Assembly (NCBI GenBank): GCA_016932095.1
Contig: JAFGDN010000076.1
Span: 1-32,253 of the forward strand
Origin: Sedimentisphaerales bacterium
GTDB lineage: Bacteria > Planctomycetota > Phycisphaerae > Sedimentisphaerales > Anaerobacaceae
Reading direction: 5' to 3'
DNA length: 32,253 nt
Every line of letters begins with the position of its first letter. Position 1 is the first letter of the stretch. A program made the translations under genes and the position numbers. Below the pieces are notes generated by a model. The model did no database searches, was not told the DNA's origin, and was given only the letters and a program-made list of their open reading frames with translations. Shown one piece after another: positions 7,039-14,891 of the stretch.

Positions 7039-8913
7039 ATGGCAAGTTCGGGTAGAAACATAAGCACTTCTAATGGATTGAATAGGCGGATAGCACTGCA
7101 CTTGTTAGATAGGTATGCTATGGAGGCCATTGAGGGCGGAATAGTGCAAGCATACCTTAAATCAAGAGGTATCCACGTATCAAGAAACAAACTTATTCTT
7201 TCGCTCATAGAAAAATGCCCGCCAAAGACGGCTATAGAAATTAGCCTGTATCTAAAAGAGAATGAGGTTAAACTCGACTTAGGTCATATTGAGAAAATTT
7301 TCGAAATACTGATCTCTCCTGCTGAAAGAAAAGTGAACGGAGCATATTATACGCCGAATTTCTTGGTAGATTACATAATACACACCATTATTCGTGGCAA
7401 CGTCAAAATATGTGACCCAGCATGTGGGAGCGGTGCATTCTTGGTAGCGGCCACTAAAAAGCTTGCTCGCTTAACGCATCAGCCGATAAGTCATATCCTT
7501 GCCAAAAATATATTCGGATGCGACATATTGGAGTCTAGCGTGAGAAGGTGTAAGTTGATTCTTTCATTGCTCGCGGTAGAAAATGCATGTGACCAGCCCA
7601 ATATGCAGATAAATATTGAATGCGCAGATGCGCTCTCTCTGGATTGGCGATTTCGATATCCAGCGGTCTTCAAAAGTGGCGGGTTCGATGCCGTTGTAGG
7701 GAATCCACCGTATGTCCGTACAAAAAACTTACCTGAGGATGTCCGTGAAAGAATCCATGCTAAATGGACGTCGGCTCGTTCTGGAAATGTCGATCTATTC
7801 ATACCTTTCGTGGAACTTGGTATTAGCCTCATTAATGAGCAAGGATTGGTGGGTTATGTGTTACCTAATGGTTTTACGAACTCTTTTGCAGCTCGGGATT
7901 TAAGGCGCTTTTTACAAACAGGTACATATGTCAAGGAACTTATAGACTTTAATCATCTACAATTGTTCAACGATGCTACCACCTATGTTGCCGTTGGACT
8001 ATTTAACAAATCGAGTAAGGAAACATTTGATTACGCTCTAATTCACAGCTTAAAGGCCACCAAAGATTTGGCACTCGCAAAACGCGAACGCATTACTTTC
8101 ACTTCGCTTGAACCGGAAGGATGGAAGTTGCTGCCTCACAAGGACCTCATCAACGTGAGAAGAATTGAAAGTGCTGGTCCGCCTTTGGGCGAGATAGCAG
8201 ATATAAAAACCGGCATAGCAACTCTAAGGAATGACTTATATGTAATCAGCGATGTTGTTGAAAATGGTTTGTTTTTTCTCAAAGTTCATAATGGCAAAGA
8301 ATACAGAATAGAAAAAACCATCACGAAACCATGCATACACGCAGGAACGGCCAAGACAACCGAGCAAGTTGATAGCGATCCTCGCAGGATAATATTCCCA
8401 TACCATCAAATAAATGGTAATTACGATATTGTCCCCGAAAAAAGTTTGCGACAAGATTATCCTGAATGTTACAGGTATCTCTTATCAATAAGACACGAGT
8501 TGGAGGAAAGGGACAAAGGTAATAAGCATTATGAAACTTGGTATGCATACGGGAGAACACAAGGATTAGACCCAGTATCAAACCGGAAAATAGTCGTTCC
8601 GACTATTAGCAATAGCCCACGTTTCGTTATAACTAATAAATATGAAGCCCTAATATATGCCGGTTATGGCATATATTTCAAAGGAGATTTAGATGTTCTA
8701 GCAAAAGTACTCAATTCAAAAGTCATGTGGTATTATATCAGCAGGACAAGTAAGAGGTATTCTAGTGGTTACATGTCACTTGCTAAGAACTTTATAAAAA
8801 ATTTCTCAGTTCCTGAGTTTGAACCTGATGAGTTAATTTATATTAAAGAAGCTAAGCCGAACGACCGCGAGGCATTTCTGATGGAAAAGTATGGAGTATT
8901 CGTATGCCTATAG
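7039..8913 (+). CDS. N6-adenine DNA methyltransferase, Eco57I/TaqI-like
   Basis: 624 residues. It transfers a methyl group from S-adenosylmethionine to adenine in DNA. Motif I DPACGSGAF (about residues 126-134) and motif IV NPPY (222-225) are in the gamma/Taq order for N6-adenine enzymes. The C-terminal third (from about 370, PLGEIADIKTGIATLRNDLYV) resembles a TaqI-like target-recognition domain. No nuclease motif is evident within it, so it is more likely a separate methyltransferase than a fused type IIG enzyme. ATG 7039 is chosen over TTG 7033; GGAG lies ten bases upstream. It overlaps the next gene by 10 bp. Codon use is AT-rich compared with the neighbours, consistent with horizontal transfer. 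Confidence 0.9.
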   Translation: MASSGRNISTSNGLNRRIALHLLDRYAMEAIEGGIVQAYLKSRGIHVSRNKLILSLIEKCPPKTAIEISLYLKENEVKLDLGHIEKIFEILISPAERKVNGAYYTPNFLVDYIIHTIIRGNVKICDPACGSGAFLVAATKKLARLTHQPISHILAKNIFGCDILESSVRRCKLILSLLAVENACDQPNMQINIECADALSLDWRFRYPAVFKSGGFDAVVGNPPYVRTKNLPEDVRERIHAKWTSARSGNVDLFIPFVELGISLINEQGLVGYVLPNGFTNSFAARDLRRFLQTGTYVKELIDFNHLQLFNDATTYVAVGLFNKSSKETFDYALIHSLKATKDLALAKRERITFTSLEPEGWKLLPHKDLINVRRIESAGPPLGEIADIKTGIATLRNDLYVISDVVENGLFFLKVHNGKEYRIEKTITKPCIHAGTAKTTEQVDSDPRRIIFPYHQINGNYDIVPEKSLRQDYPECYRYLLSIRHELEERDKGNKHYETWYAYGRTQGLDPVSNRKIVVPTISNSPRFVITNKYEALIYAGYGIYFKGDLDVLAKVLNSKVMWYYISRTSKRYSSGYMSLAKNFIKNFSVPEFEPDELIYIKEAKPNDREAFLMEKYGVFVCL

Positions 8914-9569
8914 ACCGTAAGGACCTCCAAAACACTCTTATAGAAATGAAACGATTGTATGAATCCGACCCCAAGAAAGCTGTTCGGAGTCAAGAAATGA
9001 TCAAATTATTGCACGATTTCTCTGTGCAAGAATTAAAACGGCTTGGTATTTCCGAAAAAGAGGTCACAATAAGAACTGAGGCAAGGATATTTGGTTCGCA
9101 TAAGCCGAAGGAAGTAGATGTAGCTGTGATTCATCCTCAAGCCGGACCGCTTATTGTTATATCCCTGAGAAGTCAAATGAGCTCAATCGAAAAAAACTTT
9201 GCTAATTACTATGAGGGTATAATAGGAGATGTTATTAGTCTGCATGGAAAGTATCCTGACTTGGTAATAGGTCAAATATACCTTCTTCCAAAAAGGACAA
9301 TAATAAAGGACAAGAACGGTCATACGCGTAAGGAGTCACACGATCTTGAGAAAAAAGAACCGCTCTTTCTCCGAATCGCTAATCGTAAAAATGGGACAGA
9401 CAGAATGGATAAGTATGAACATGTGGCATTCTTGGCAGTAGATTTTTTGAAAAACCCACCCGAAGTTCTGGATATTCCGAAAGACCCAATCCTTCGAATA
9501 GAAGATTTCTACGACAAGCTACTTGCAACTTACCAAGAAAGAAATCCATTCTTGGATATCTTGGAGTAG
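8904..9569 (+). CDS. Putative restriction endonuclease partner of RM unit 1
   Basis: 221 residues, overlapping the methyltransferase end by 10 bp. Seen: KEVDVAVIHP (Asp72) and the strand PLIVISLRSQMSS (about residues 82-94), followed by KNFANYYEGIIGDV and LVIGQIYLLP. This fits a PD-(D/E)xK-type fold in which the usual ExK strand is replaced by an S-L-R-S-Q form that I recall from other restriction endonucleases (memory, not checked). Position and overlap are the main evidence that it is the cognate nuclease. Recognition sequence unknown. Confidence 0.65.
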   Translation: MPIDRKDLQNTLIEMKRLYESDPKKAVRSQEMIKLLHDFSVQELKRLGISEKEVTIRTEARIFGSHKPKEVDVAVIHPQAGPLIVISLRSQMSSIEKNFANYYEGIIGDVISLHGKYPDLVIGQIYLLPKRTIIKDKNGHTRKESHDLEKKEPLFLRIANRKNGTDRMDKYEHVAFLAVDFLKNPPEVLDIPKDPILRIEDFYDKLLATYQERNPFLDILE

Positions 9570-9577
9570 TAAATTTA

Positions 9578-9616
9578 GCAGGGCAAACCCCGCCCTACCT
9601 ATCTGATAACTCGGGG
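9578..9616. repeat. GC-rich palindromic repeat fragment after RM unit 1
   Basis: gcagggcaaaccccgccct at 9579-9597 shares its core with the 4239-4296 palindrome. It lies where the AT-rich island returns to host-like composition. Confidence 0.45.
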
Positions 9617-9633
9617 GCAAATCGGTAAAACTT

Positions 9634-10122
9634 ATGGTCAAGCGAAGCGCGGGGCTATTGATGTATCGGGAACGCGGGGGGGCAATCGAGGTGTTGCTTG
9701 TTCATCCTGGAGGGCCGTTCTGGGCGAAAAAGGATGAAGGCGCGTGGTCGATACCCAAGGGGGAATACTCAGCAGAAGAAGAACCACTGGAGGCCGCCAA
9801 ACGGGAATTCAAAGAGGAGACCGGATTAAACGCCGAGGGAGATTTTAAGCCATTAAAACCCGTTATTCAGCCGAGCGGTAAAGAAGTAACCGCCTGGGCA
9901 TTCGAGGGCGATTGCGACCCGGCAGAATGCAAAAGCAATACCTTTTCGATGGAGTGGCCGCCGCACTCCGGCAGGCAGCAGGAGTTTCCAGAAGCCGACC
10001 TCGCCGGCTGGTTTACGCTCGAAGAGGCAAAGAAAAAAATCCTCAAAGGACAAATCCCGTTATTGGAAGAGCTCGAGCAGCAAATCCTTACCACCAAGAC
10101 ACAAAGCCACGAAGTGAAGTAA
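9634..10122 (+). CDS. Nudix hydrolase with a repeat-derived C-terminus
   Basis: 162 residues. Nudix enzymes hydrolyse nucleoside diphosphates linked to other moieties. The Nudix box is complete: Gly43, Glu49, Arg57-Glu58, Glu61-Glu62, Gly64 (GX5EX7REUXEEXGU). The region with GAWSIPKGE and EWPPHSGRQQEFPE resembles the NTP pyrophosphohydrolases and AP4A hydrolase-like group found next to DNA-repair genes (substrate unproven). The last ten or so residues (TTKTQSHEVK) are encoded by the interspersed 'accaagacacaaagccacgaag' repeat, so the native end was probably shorter. It has its own start with no clear Shine-Dalgarno. Confidence 0.88.
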   Translation: MVKRSAGLLMYRERGGAIEVLLVHPGGPFWAKKDEGAWSIPKGEYSAEEEPLEAAKREFKEETGLNAEGDFKPLKPVIQPSGKEVTAWAFEGDCDPAECKSNTFSMEWPPHSGRQQEFPEADLAGWFTLEEAKKKILKGQIPLLEELEQQILTTKTQSHEVK

Positions 10123-10166
10123 CAAGTTAAAAGTAAAAAGTAAAAAATCTGTGTAATCTGTGGTTT
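10089..10166. repeat. Two interspersed repeats after the Nudix gene
   Basis: 10089-10116 is 'accaccaagacacaaagccacgaag', inverse of the copy at 4620-4648. 10144-10166 is the inverse of 'accacagattacacagatt', also at 30655 and 31873. Between them is an A-rich aagtaaaaagtaaaaa run. Confidence 0.55.
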
Positions 10167-10174
10167 GCTTGTAG

Positions 10175-10235
10175 TTATATCAAATGCTTCGGATTTTGCA
10201 AAAGCTCTGCGATTTTTGTAAGGAATTTGGCGGCG
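10175..10235. repeat. Direct repeat, left copy (orphan 3' end of acyltransferase gene)
   Basis: This 61-bp block matches 10901-10961 at 51 of 61 positions, with the first 21 bases identical. On the minus strand it still encodes AKFLTKIAELLQNPKHLI and a stop, almost the same as the true C-terminus of the acyltransferase at 10901. The HEPN/MNT pair lies exactly between the two copies. Confidence 0.8.
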
Positions 10236-10240
10236 AGGTT

Positions 10241-10594
10241 TCACTGTTTATGAAGTTCTCGGAGGATTATTAGAAGACGGTCTTTCAGGGGCGCTAATTT
10301 GGTCTCGATTACGTTCCAGACGGTCACGGGATTCAGAGCGTCGTAGCCATGAACAAGAACGTGTCTGAATCCGATGATGTTTGTATAATCGGGAATCTGT
10401 TCGGCAATATCAGGGCGGGCATCATCTAATTGCATCAGGGCTTCTCCGATAATTTGCAGCTCCCGCTCCACGGCTGAGCGAAACGCACGGTCTTCGCGAT
10501 AATCGTCAACCGTTCTGCCTTTTGTAAACTCAAGCAGGAATTCACAGGAGCTAATCATATCATGAAGATATTTTTGAGGGCTATGATGTTGCAT
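10241..10594 (-). CDS. HEPN-domain toxin (DUF86/HepT-like)
   Basis: 117 residues. HepT-type HEPN proteins are ribonucleases kept inactive by a cognate MNT enzyme that AMPylates the Tyr of the RX4HXY motif. That motif is intact here: Arg77, His82, Tyr84 (RHVLVHGY). The helices around SAVERELQIIGEALMQL are typical of DUF86. I start at ATG 10592-10594 (MQHHSPQKYL); the open frame continues upstream to 10723 only as the shadow of the antitoxin. It overlaps the MNT gene by 14 bp in the usual antitoxin-toxin order on the minus strand. Likely a two-gene toxin-antitoxin or anti-phage module. Confidence 0.85.
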   Translation of the reverse strand: MQHHSPQKYLHDMISSCEFLLEFTKGRTVDDYREDRAFRSAVERELQIIGEALMQLDDARPDIAEQIPDYTNIIGFRHVLVHGYDALNPVTVWNVIETKLAPLKDRLLIILRELHKQ

Positions 10595-10889
10595 AAATGG
10601 GCCTCTTTGTGGCATCGACTTCTTTAATGAAATAAGGGTTGCGAAGTCCGCCGGATTCGACGAGGTCAACGTGCCGGCCGAATAGCTTTTCAAGCGAACG
10701 AAGGAATTCGAAGTAATTGTCAAATCGTCGGGGGTTTACCTGCTCGTCAAATTCGACAAGCAAATCAACGTCGCTGGACTCTGTCGTCTGACCCATGGCA
10801 GCAGAACCGAATATATCCAGACGCCTGACGTGAAACCTTTGGCACAAATCCTTCAAGTCCTCGTTATATGTCTCGATAGAAAACCCCAT
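10581..10889 (-). CDS. MNT-domain antitoxin (MntA-like nucleotidyltransferase)
   Basis: 102 residues. GS-x10-DxD is complete (Gly28-Ser29, Asp40, Asp42; GSAAMGQTTESSDVD), followed by LLVEF. In characterised pairs this enzyme AMPylates and neutralises the HEPN toxin. It lies directly upstream of the HEPN gene and overlaps it by 14 bp. It begins 12 bp after the stop of the acyltransferase gene, inside a segment bracketed by duplicated acyltransferase 3' ends, so it reads as a mobile cassette inserted at the end of that gene. It is only distantly similar to the orphan MNT at 6631. Confidence 0.87.
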   Translation of the reverse strand: MGFSIETYNEDLKDLCQRFHVRRLDIFGSAAMGQTTESSDVDLLVEFDEQVNPRRFDNYFEFLRSLEKLFGRHVDLVESGGLRNPYFIKEVDATKRPIYATS

Positions 10890-10900
10890 AATGAGCCGAA

Positions 10901-10961
10901 TTATATCAAATGCTTCGGATTCTGCAACAGTTCTGCGATACGGGCTAAGAATTTGGCGGCG
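10901..10961. repeat. Direct repeat, right copy (3' end of acyltransferase gene)
   Basis: Partner of 10175-10235 (84% identity). Here the block is the in-frame 3' end of the acyltransferase. Distance between repeat starts is 726 bp. Confidence 0.8.
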
Positions 10962-11611
10962 TAGGGGTCGGGGACAACACGGGCGTCAACAGCTATCGTT
11001 AAGTCGGTGATTTTGCGGATAATGATTTTCCCGTCAATCGGCACAGCGGTTCGCAGGGTGTTGCCAACGGCTAATATCGTCGTCGCGGGAGGCGGGACGA
11101 TTCCGATAAATGAATCGATACCGTAAACGCCTAAGTTGCTTAAACCAATCGTCTCGCCTGTGATTTCATCGAGAGTCAATTTATTGCTGCGGGCCTTGTC
11201 GGTAAGCTCTTTTTCGAGAACGGCAATCTCGGCAAGCGTTTTTTTGTCGGCCTCCTTAATAACCGGCACAACCAAACCCTGCGGGGCGCTAATGGCAAAG
11301 CCGACGTTTATCTCGTCGGCGATTATTATCGAGTCGCCCTGCGGTGAGCTTGTCGAATCCGCGTCTAATGAGCCGACCATTAGAGGGAATTCTTTGACCG
11401 CAAGACCGAGGGCCTTGATATAGAATGCGTTGGACGTGATTTTAACGCCTAATTGCTTTTTGAGCTCGTGGCGGCTGTCCATAAGTTCGGTCGTGTCGGC
11501 CTCAATACCCATATAGTAACAGGGTTTGGTCCGCTTGCTTTCGAGCATCCTTTGGCCGATGAGCTTTTGAATCCTCGTCAATGGTATTCGGTTCTCAGTT
11601 CTAATAGTCAT
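10901..11611 (-). CDS. E2-like 2-oxoacid dehydrogenase acyltransferase domain without lipoyl domain, catalytic His lost
   Basis: 236 residues covering only the catalytic (chloramphenicol-acetyltransferase-like) domain of dihydrolipoyl acyltransferases: RIQKLIGQRMLESKRTKPCYY at the N-terminus, then GLVVPVIKEADKKTL, GETIGLSNLGVYGIDSF and PPPATTILAVG. No lipoyl or E1/E3-binding domain is present, and no E1 or E3 gene is near. The active-site DHRVVDG is replaced by Asp209-Ala-Arg-Val-Val-Pro-Asp215, so the catalytic His and the following DG are gone; normal acyl transfer is unlikely. It may be structural or may bind acyl-CoA. Its last 61 bp are duplicated at 10175-10235, beyond the HEPN/MNT cassette. 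Confidence 0.85.
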   Translation of the reverse strand: MTIRTENRIPLTRIQKLIGQRMLESKRTKPCYYMGIEADTTELMDSRHELKKQLGVKITSNAFYIKALGLAVKEFPLMVGSLDADSTSSPQGDSIIIADEINVGFAISAPQGLVVPVIKEADKKTLAEIAVLEKELTDKARSNKLTLDEITGETIGLSNLGVYGIDSFIGIVPPPATTILAVGNTLRTAVPIDGKIIIRKITDLTIAVDARVVPDPYAAKFLARIAELLQNPKHLI

Positions 11612-11618
11612 ATCAGCC

Positions 11619-11656
11619 GCTCATTATCAATCATCAATCATCAATTATCAATGATT
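11619..11656. repeat. Heptamer tandem/inverted repeat
   Basis: Repeats of atcaatc / atcaatt (tcattatcaatcatcaatca...), ending in atgattga, which can pair with tcaatcat. It separates the divergent acyltransferase and pilT-like genes. Confidence 0.5.
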
Positions 11657-11686
11657 GAAATACTTCGTTCGGGATAAATTCTGTGA

Positions 11687-11692
11687 TATAAT
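11687..11692 (+). promoter_or_regulatory. Probable -10 box of the pilT-like operon
   Basis: TATAAT at 11687-11692, 40 bp before the start codon; the -35 region (TTCGTT) is weak. A strong AGGAGG lies at 11721-11726. Confidence 0.4.
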
Positions 11693-11731
11693 GATAAAAG
11701 CCCGTAGAATTAAGCTCAATAGGAGGCAAAT

Positions 11732-12880
11732 ATGGCTGAAGGATACGTAGTTACGACCAAGGCATACACCACCGAGAATATGGGAACGCTCAGCATTTAT
11801 GATTTGCTTTACTATTTCGAGAAAAAAGGCGCGATGCGGGTATCCGACCTTCACATCAAGGTCGGTATGCCGCCTGCGTATCGAATCGACGGTGACATAA
11901 CTTATCTCAAAGGCCCGCCCATAACGGCCGACGTCGCCCAGAAGCTCATATTCCCGATTCTCAGCGACGAACATCTCCAAAAGTTCCAGAAAGAGGACGA
12001 CATCGATTGCTCATACCGCATGGGAACGCTGCAGTTCCGTATAAATGTCTTTCACGAAAATGACGGTATAAGCGCAGCGATTCGGGCGCTGTCGCTGGAT
12101 ATTCCAAAAGCCGAATCAATCGGCTTTCCCAACAACGTCTGGGAGGATATCGTCGAGTGTAAGCAGGGGCTTGTCCTTTTGACTGGCATTACCGGGGCGG
12201 GCAAATCAACGACTATCGCGTCATTGATAGGCCGTATAAGCGAGAAAAAGGCCTGCCGGATTATCACGCTCGAAGACCCAATCGAATACCTTCTGCCAAA
12301 TAATCATTGTATGATTTCGCAGCGGGAGGTCGGCAGGGACGTAAAATCATTCAACTCAGGCCTTCGGGCGATGCTGCGGGAAGACCCCGACGTGATAATC
12401 GTCGGTGAGATGCGAGACCCCGAGACCATATCAATGACCCTTATGGCCGCCGAAACGGGACACCTGGTTTTTTCGACCCTGCATACAAGGGACGCGACCG
12501 GAACGATTACGCGGGTGCTTGATTACTTCCCGTCGAGCAGGCAAAACGAGGTCCGCAACCAGCTTTCGCTGGGTCTTGTGTATATAATTTGCCAGAAGCT
12601 CATACCGCGAAAGGACGGCACCGGCCGAATCGCCGCGATGGAAATCCTCAACAATAATTACGCCTGCGCGAACCTTATAAGGGTTGGTAAAATCGAGCAG
12701 ATTTACTCGCAGCTTCAGACCAAGACACGTCTGATACCCGATGAAAAAATGACGACGCTCGAAAGACACCTCGCTACGCTGGTAAAGCAGGATAAAATCG
12801 ACCTGCTCGAAGCAAAGAAGTGGGCCAACGACCTTAAATCTTTTGTGGACGAAATGCAGGCCGGCCGCAAACAGCAATGA
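11732..12880 (+). CDS. PilT/PilU-type twitching motility ATPase
   Basis: 382 residues. PilT-type hexameric ATPases power pilus retraction at the inner membrane. Visible: SDLHIKVG (38-45), Walker A GITGAGKST (152-160), the Asp box ITLEDPIEY, Walker B VIIVGEMRD (221-229) and the His box GHLVFSTLHT. The length is slightly above the ~345-370 of classic PilT, with a short N-terminal extension and a 30-residue C-terminal helical tail. An AGGAGG five bases before ATG 11732 settles the start. Its stop overlaps the next gene (ATGA). A second, diverged PilT gene converges on this operon from the other side (13794-14888). Confidence 0.92.
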   Translation: MAEGYVVTTKAYTTENMGTLSIYDLLYYFEKKGAMRVSDLHIKVGMPPAYRIDGDITYLKGPPITADVAQKLIFPILSDEHLQKFQKEDDIDCSYRMGTLQFRINVFHENDGISAAIRALSLDIPKAESIGFPNNVWEDIVECKQGLVLLTGITGAGKSTTIASLIGRISEKKACRIITLEDPIEYLLPNNHCMISQREVGRDVKSFNSGLRAMLREDPDVIIVGEMRDPETISMTLMAAETGHLVFSTLHTRDATGTITRVLDYFPSSRQNEVRNQLSLGLVYIICQKLIPRKDGTGRIAAMEILNNNYACANLIRVGKIEQIYSQLQTKTRLIPDEKMTTLERHLATLVKQDKIDLLEAKKWANDLKSFVDEMQAGRKQQ

Positions 12881-13779
12881 CGATACAGTTCAAATGCCCC
12901 AAATGCGGTTCGCTGATTGCCTTTGCCGACAGGCACGCGGGCAAACCGGCGAAGTGCCTGACCTGCGGACAAAAACTGATAATACCCCAAAAAAGCGAGC
13001 AGGCCCCGCAAACAATCGAGCCGCCGCAGGAGCCCGAAGCGCCGCTGACGGGTTTTTACCGAGCAGTGTTTTTTGAAAGCTGGAAAATCTTTTTCGACAG
13101 GGACAATTTGACCGGGCTTGTTTTTGTAGCCGCGGCGGTGTGTTTCAAGTTTTTCACGGCGGGCTCCTGCTGCCTGGGTTTGTTTGTGTATCTTGCCGCC
13201 TGGGGTTACCTGTTCGGATTTTATCTGAAGATTATTTGCGAGACCGCTTTGGGCAATGATAAATTTCCTGAAATCGATGTTGGAACGGGCATAGATTTTG
13301 CGTGGTATATGTTAAAGCCGATTCTCGTTTTCGGGGCAACGTTGTTTGTCGTGGAGTTGCCGTTTTATGCTGCTGCGTGGCTATTCGGCAGAGGCGATGC
13401 AACGCTGCAAAGTTTGCGGCAGCGAGGCGATATGACTGACTGGTTTCTGATTTCTTTGTTCGCCGCCGGCCTGATTTTGTTTCCGCTGGCGATTTTGAAG
13501 GTCTCAATGATGGAAGAAATAACCTCACTGCTGGAATTAAAACGCTTCTTTACTCCGGTCATTCGGGCGTTTTTCCCGTATTTGACGGTTGTTGCCATAC
13601 TTGCCCTTGCCTGCTATATGGAGACCGTAACAGAGCAATATGCGCCTATGGCAAGGGAGACGGCAGGAACAATCACGGGCAAGCTGTCTATGAACCTGCT
13701 TGAACAGGTCGTCGCGATTATCTCGATGCGGACGATAGGGCTTTTTTACAGGCACTTCGGCTGTTTTTTCGGTTATTGA
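12877..13779 (+). CDS. Zinc-ribbon multi-pass membrane protein
   Basis: 300 residues. Four cysteines (7, 10, 27, 30) form an N-terminal zinc ribbon of the kind common in planctomycete proteins (FKCPKCGSLIAF...KCLTCGQKL). After a Pro/Glu linker come about five hydrophobic segments (around 75-100, 104-125, 150-172, 190-210, 230-250) and a cytosolic-looking end, similar in layout to DUF4013-type membrane proteins (not certain). The start overlaps the stop of the PilT-like gene by 4 bp, implying coupled translation and perhaps a role with the pilus motor. Function unknown. Confidence 0.7.
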   Translation: MTIQFKCPKCGSLIAFADRHAGKPAKCLTCGQKLIIPQKSEQAPQTIEPPQEPEAPLTGFYRAVFFESWKIFFDRDNLTGLVFVAAAVCFKFFTAGSCCLGLFVYLAAWGYLFGFYLKIICETALGNDKFPEIDVGTGIDFAWYMLKPILVFGATLFVVELPFYAAAWLFGRGDATLQSLRQRGDMTDWFLISLFAAGLILFPLAILKVSMMEEITSLLELKRFFTPVIRAFFPYLTVVAILALACYMETVTEQYAPMARETAGTITGKLSMNLLEQVVAIISMRTIGLFYRHFGCFFGY

Positions 13780-13793
13780 GATTGCCTGGTTTT

Positions 13794-14888
13794 TTAAGAC
13801 GGCTCGTTGTGACGCTCTGTCTGGTTGTGAATTCTCTTTCTCATCTCGCCCGGGTCGTGAGAGTAATTGACGGCCGAATCGTAGGTTATTTCTCCCGCCT
13901 CGTATAGTTCTAAAAGGGAGTCCTCCATCAGGTGCATACCGGTCTTTCGCCCCATTTGAATAACATTGATTAAAAGGTGCAGCTCATGGTCGCGTATATG
14001 CCTCCTTGCCGCGTGATTCATAATCAATAGTTCCGTCGCGATAATCCGGCATTTTCTGTCGGCCGATGGAATAAGCCGCTGGGCAATGACCCCCTGAAGC
14101 GAGCTGGCCAACTGGGCAAAAATCTGCGGCTGCTGATTTTCCGGAAATATCGAGACGATGCGTTCGACCGTCTGAAGGGTGTTGGGCGTATGGCAGGTAG
14201 CGATGACCAGGTGTCCCGTCTCGGCGGCGACAAGGGCCGTGGCGGTTGTGTCCATATCCCTCATCTCGCCGATACAGATAACGTCCGGGTCCTGGCGAAG
14301 GACGTGGATTAGGGCGCTGCCGAACGACTTTACGTCGGTGTATAACTCCTGCTGGATGATGATGGCCTTCTTGGGCCTGTGAACGTATTCGACAGGATCC
14401 TCAATGGCGATGATTTTACACCGCCTTTCGCTGTTAATCAGGTCAATCATATAGTTCATCGTCGTTGTCTTGCCCGTGCCCGTGGGCCCCGTTATCAAAA
14501 CAAGGCCGCTGGACAGCCGCGTGAAATCCTCGAGCTGTTCGGGAAGCCGAAGCTCGGCACGCGTTTTAATGTGGTCCATAACGGGCCTGATGGCCATCTC
14601 GGGATTGCTTACGCGGTAATAAACCGAGATGCGGAACCGCCCCAGCTTGTCGTCAAATACCGAGCAGCATATCTGCCATTCGCGTTCAAAAACTTTTACC
14701 TGTTCTTCATTAAGCAGGTCGTAACAGAGTCGTTTGGTGTCTTCCCTCGTAAGCGGGGGCATATTAGTCAGCATAATTTCGCCGCCTATCCTGAACAATG
14801 GCGGCAATCCCGCTACGATATGAATGTCAGATGCGTTTTCCTGCCTGGCCGCCGCAAGTATGCGTTGAATCTCACCGGATACAACCAT
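13794..14888 (-). CDS. pilT: PilT-type pilus retraction ATPase
   Basis: 364 residues. Seen: ASDIHIVAG (19-27), Walker A GPTGTGKTTT (134-143), the Asp box IAIEDPVEYVHRP, Walker B VICIGEMRD (203-211) and the His box GHLVIATCHT. It is closer to canonical PilT than the paralogue at 11732. It is the last gene of the long minus-strand operon, 3 bp after the TPR gene, and converges on the zinc-ribbon membrane gene with only 14 bp between the stops. No obvious terminator is visible in that gap. Confidence 0.92.
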   Translation of the reverse strand: MVVSGEIQRILAAARQENASDIHIVAGLPPLFRIGGEIMLTNMPPLTREDTKRLCYDLLNEEQVKVFEREWQICCSVFDDKLGRFRISVYYRVSNPEMAIRPVMDHIKTRAELRLPEQLEDFTRLSSGLVLITGPTGTGKTTTMNYMIDLINSERRCKIIAIEDPVEYVHRPKKAIIIQQELYTDVKSFGSALIHVLRQDPDVICIGEMRDMDTTATALVAAETGHLVIATCHTPNTLQTVERIVSIFPENQQPQIFAQLASSLQGVIAQRLIPSADRKCRIIATELLIMNHAARRHIRDHELHLLINVIQMGRKTGMHLMEDSLLELYEAGEITYDSAVNYSHDPGEMRKRIHNQTERHNEPS

Positions 14889-14891
14889 AGT

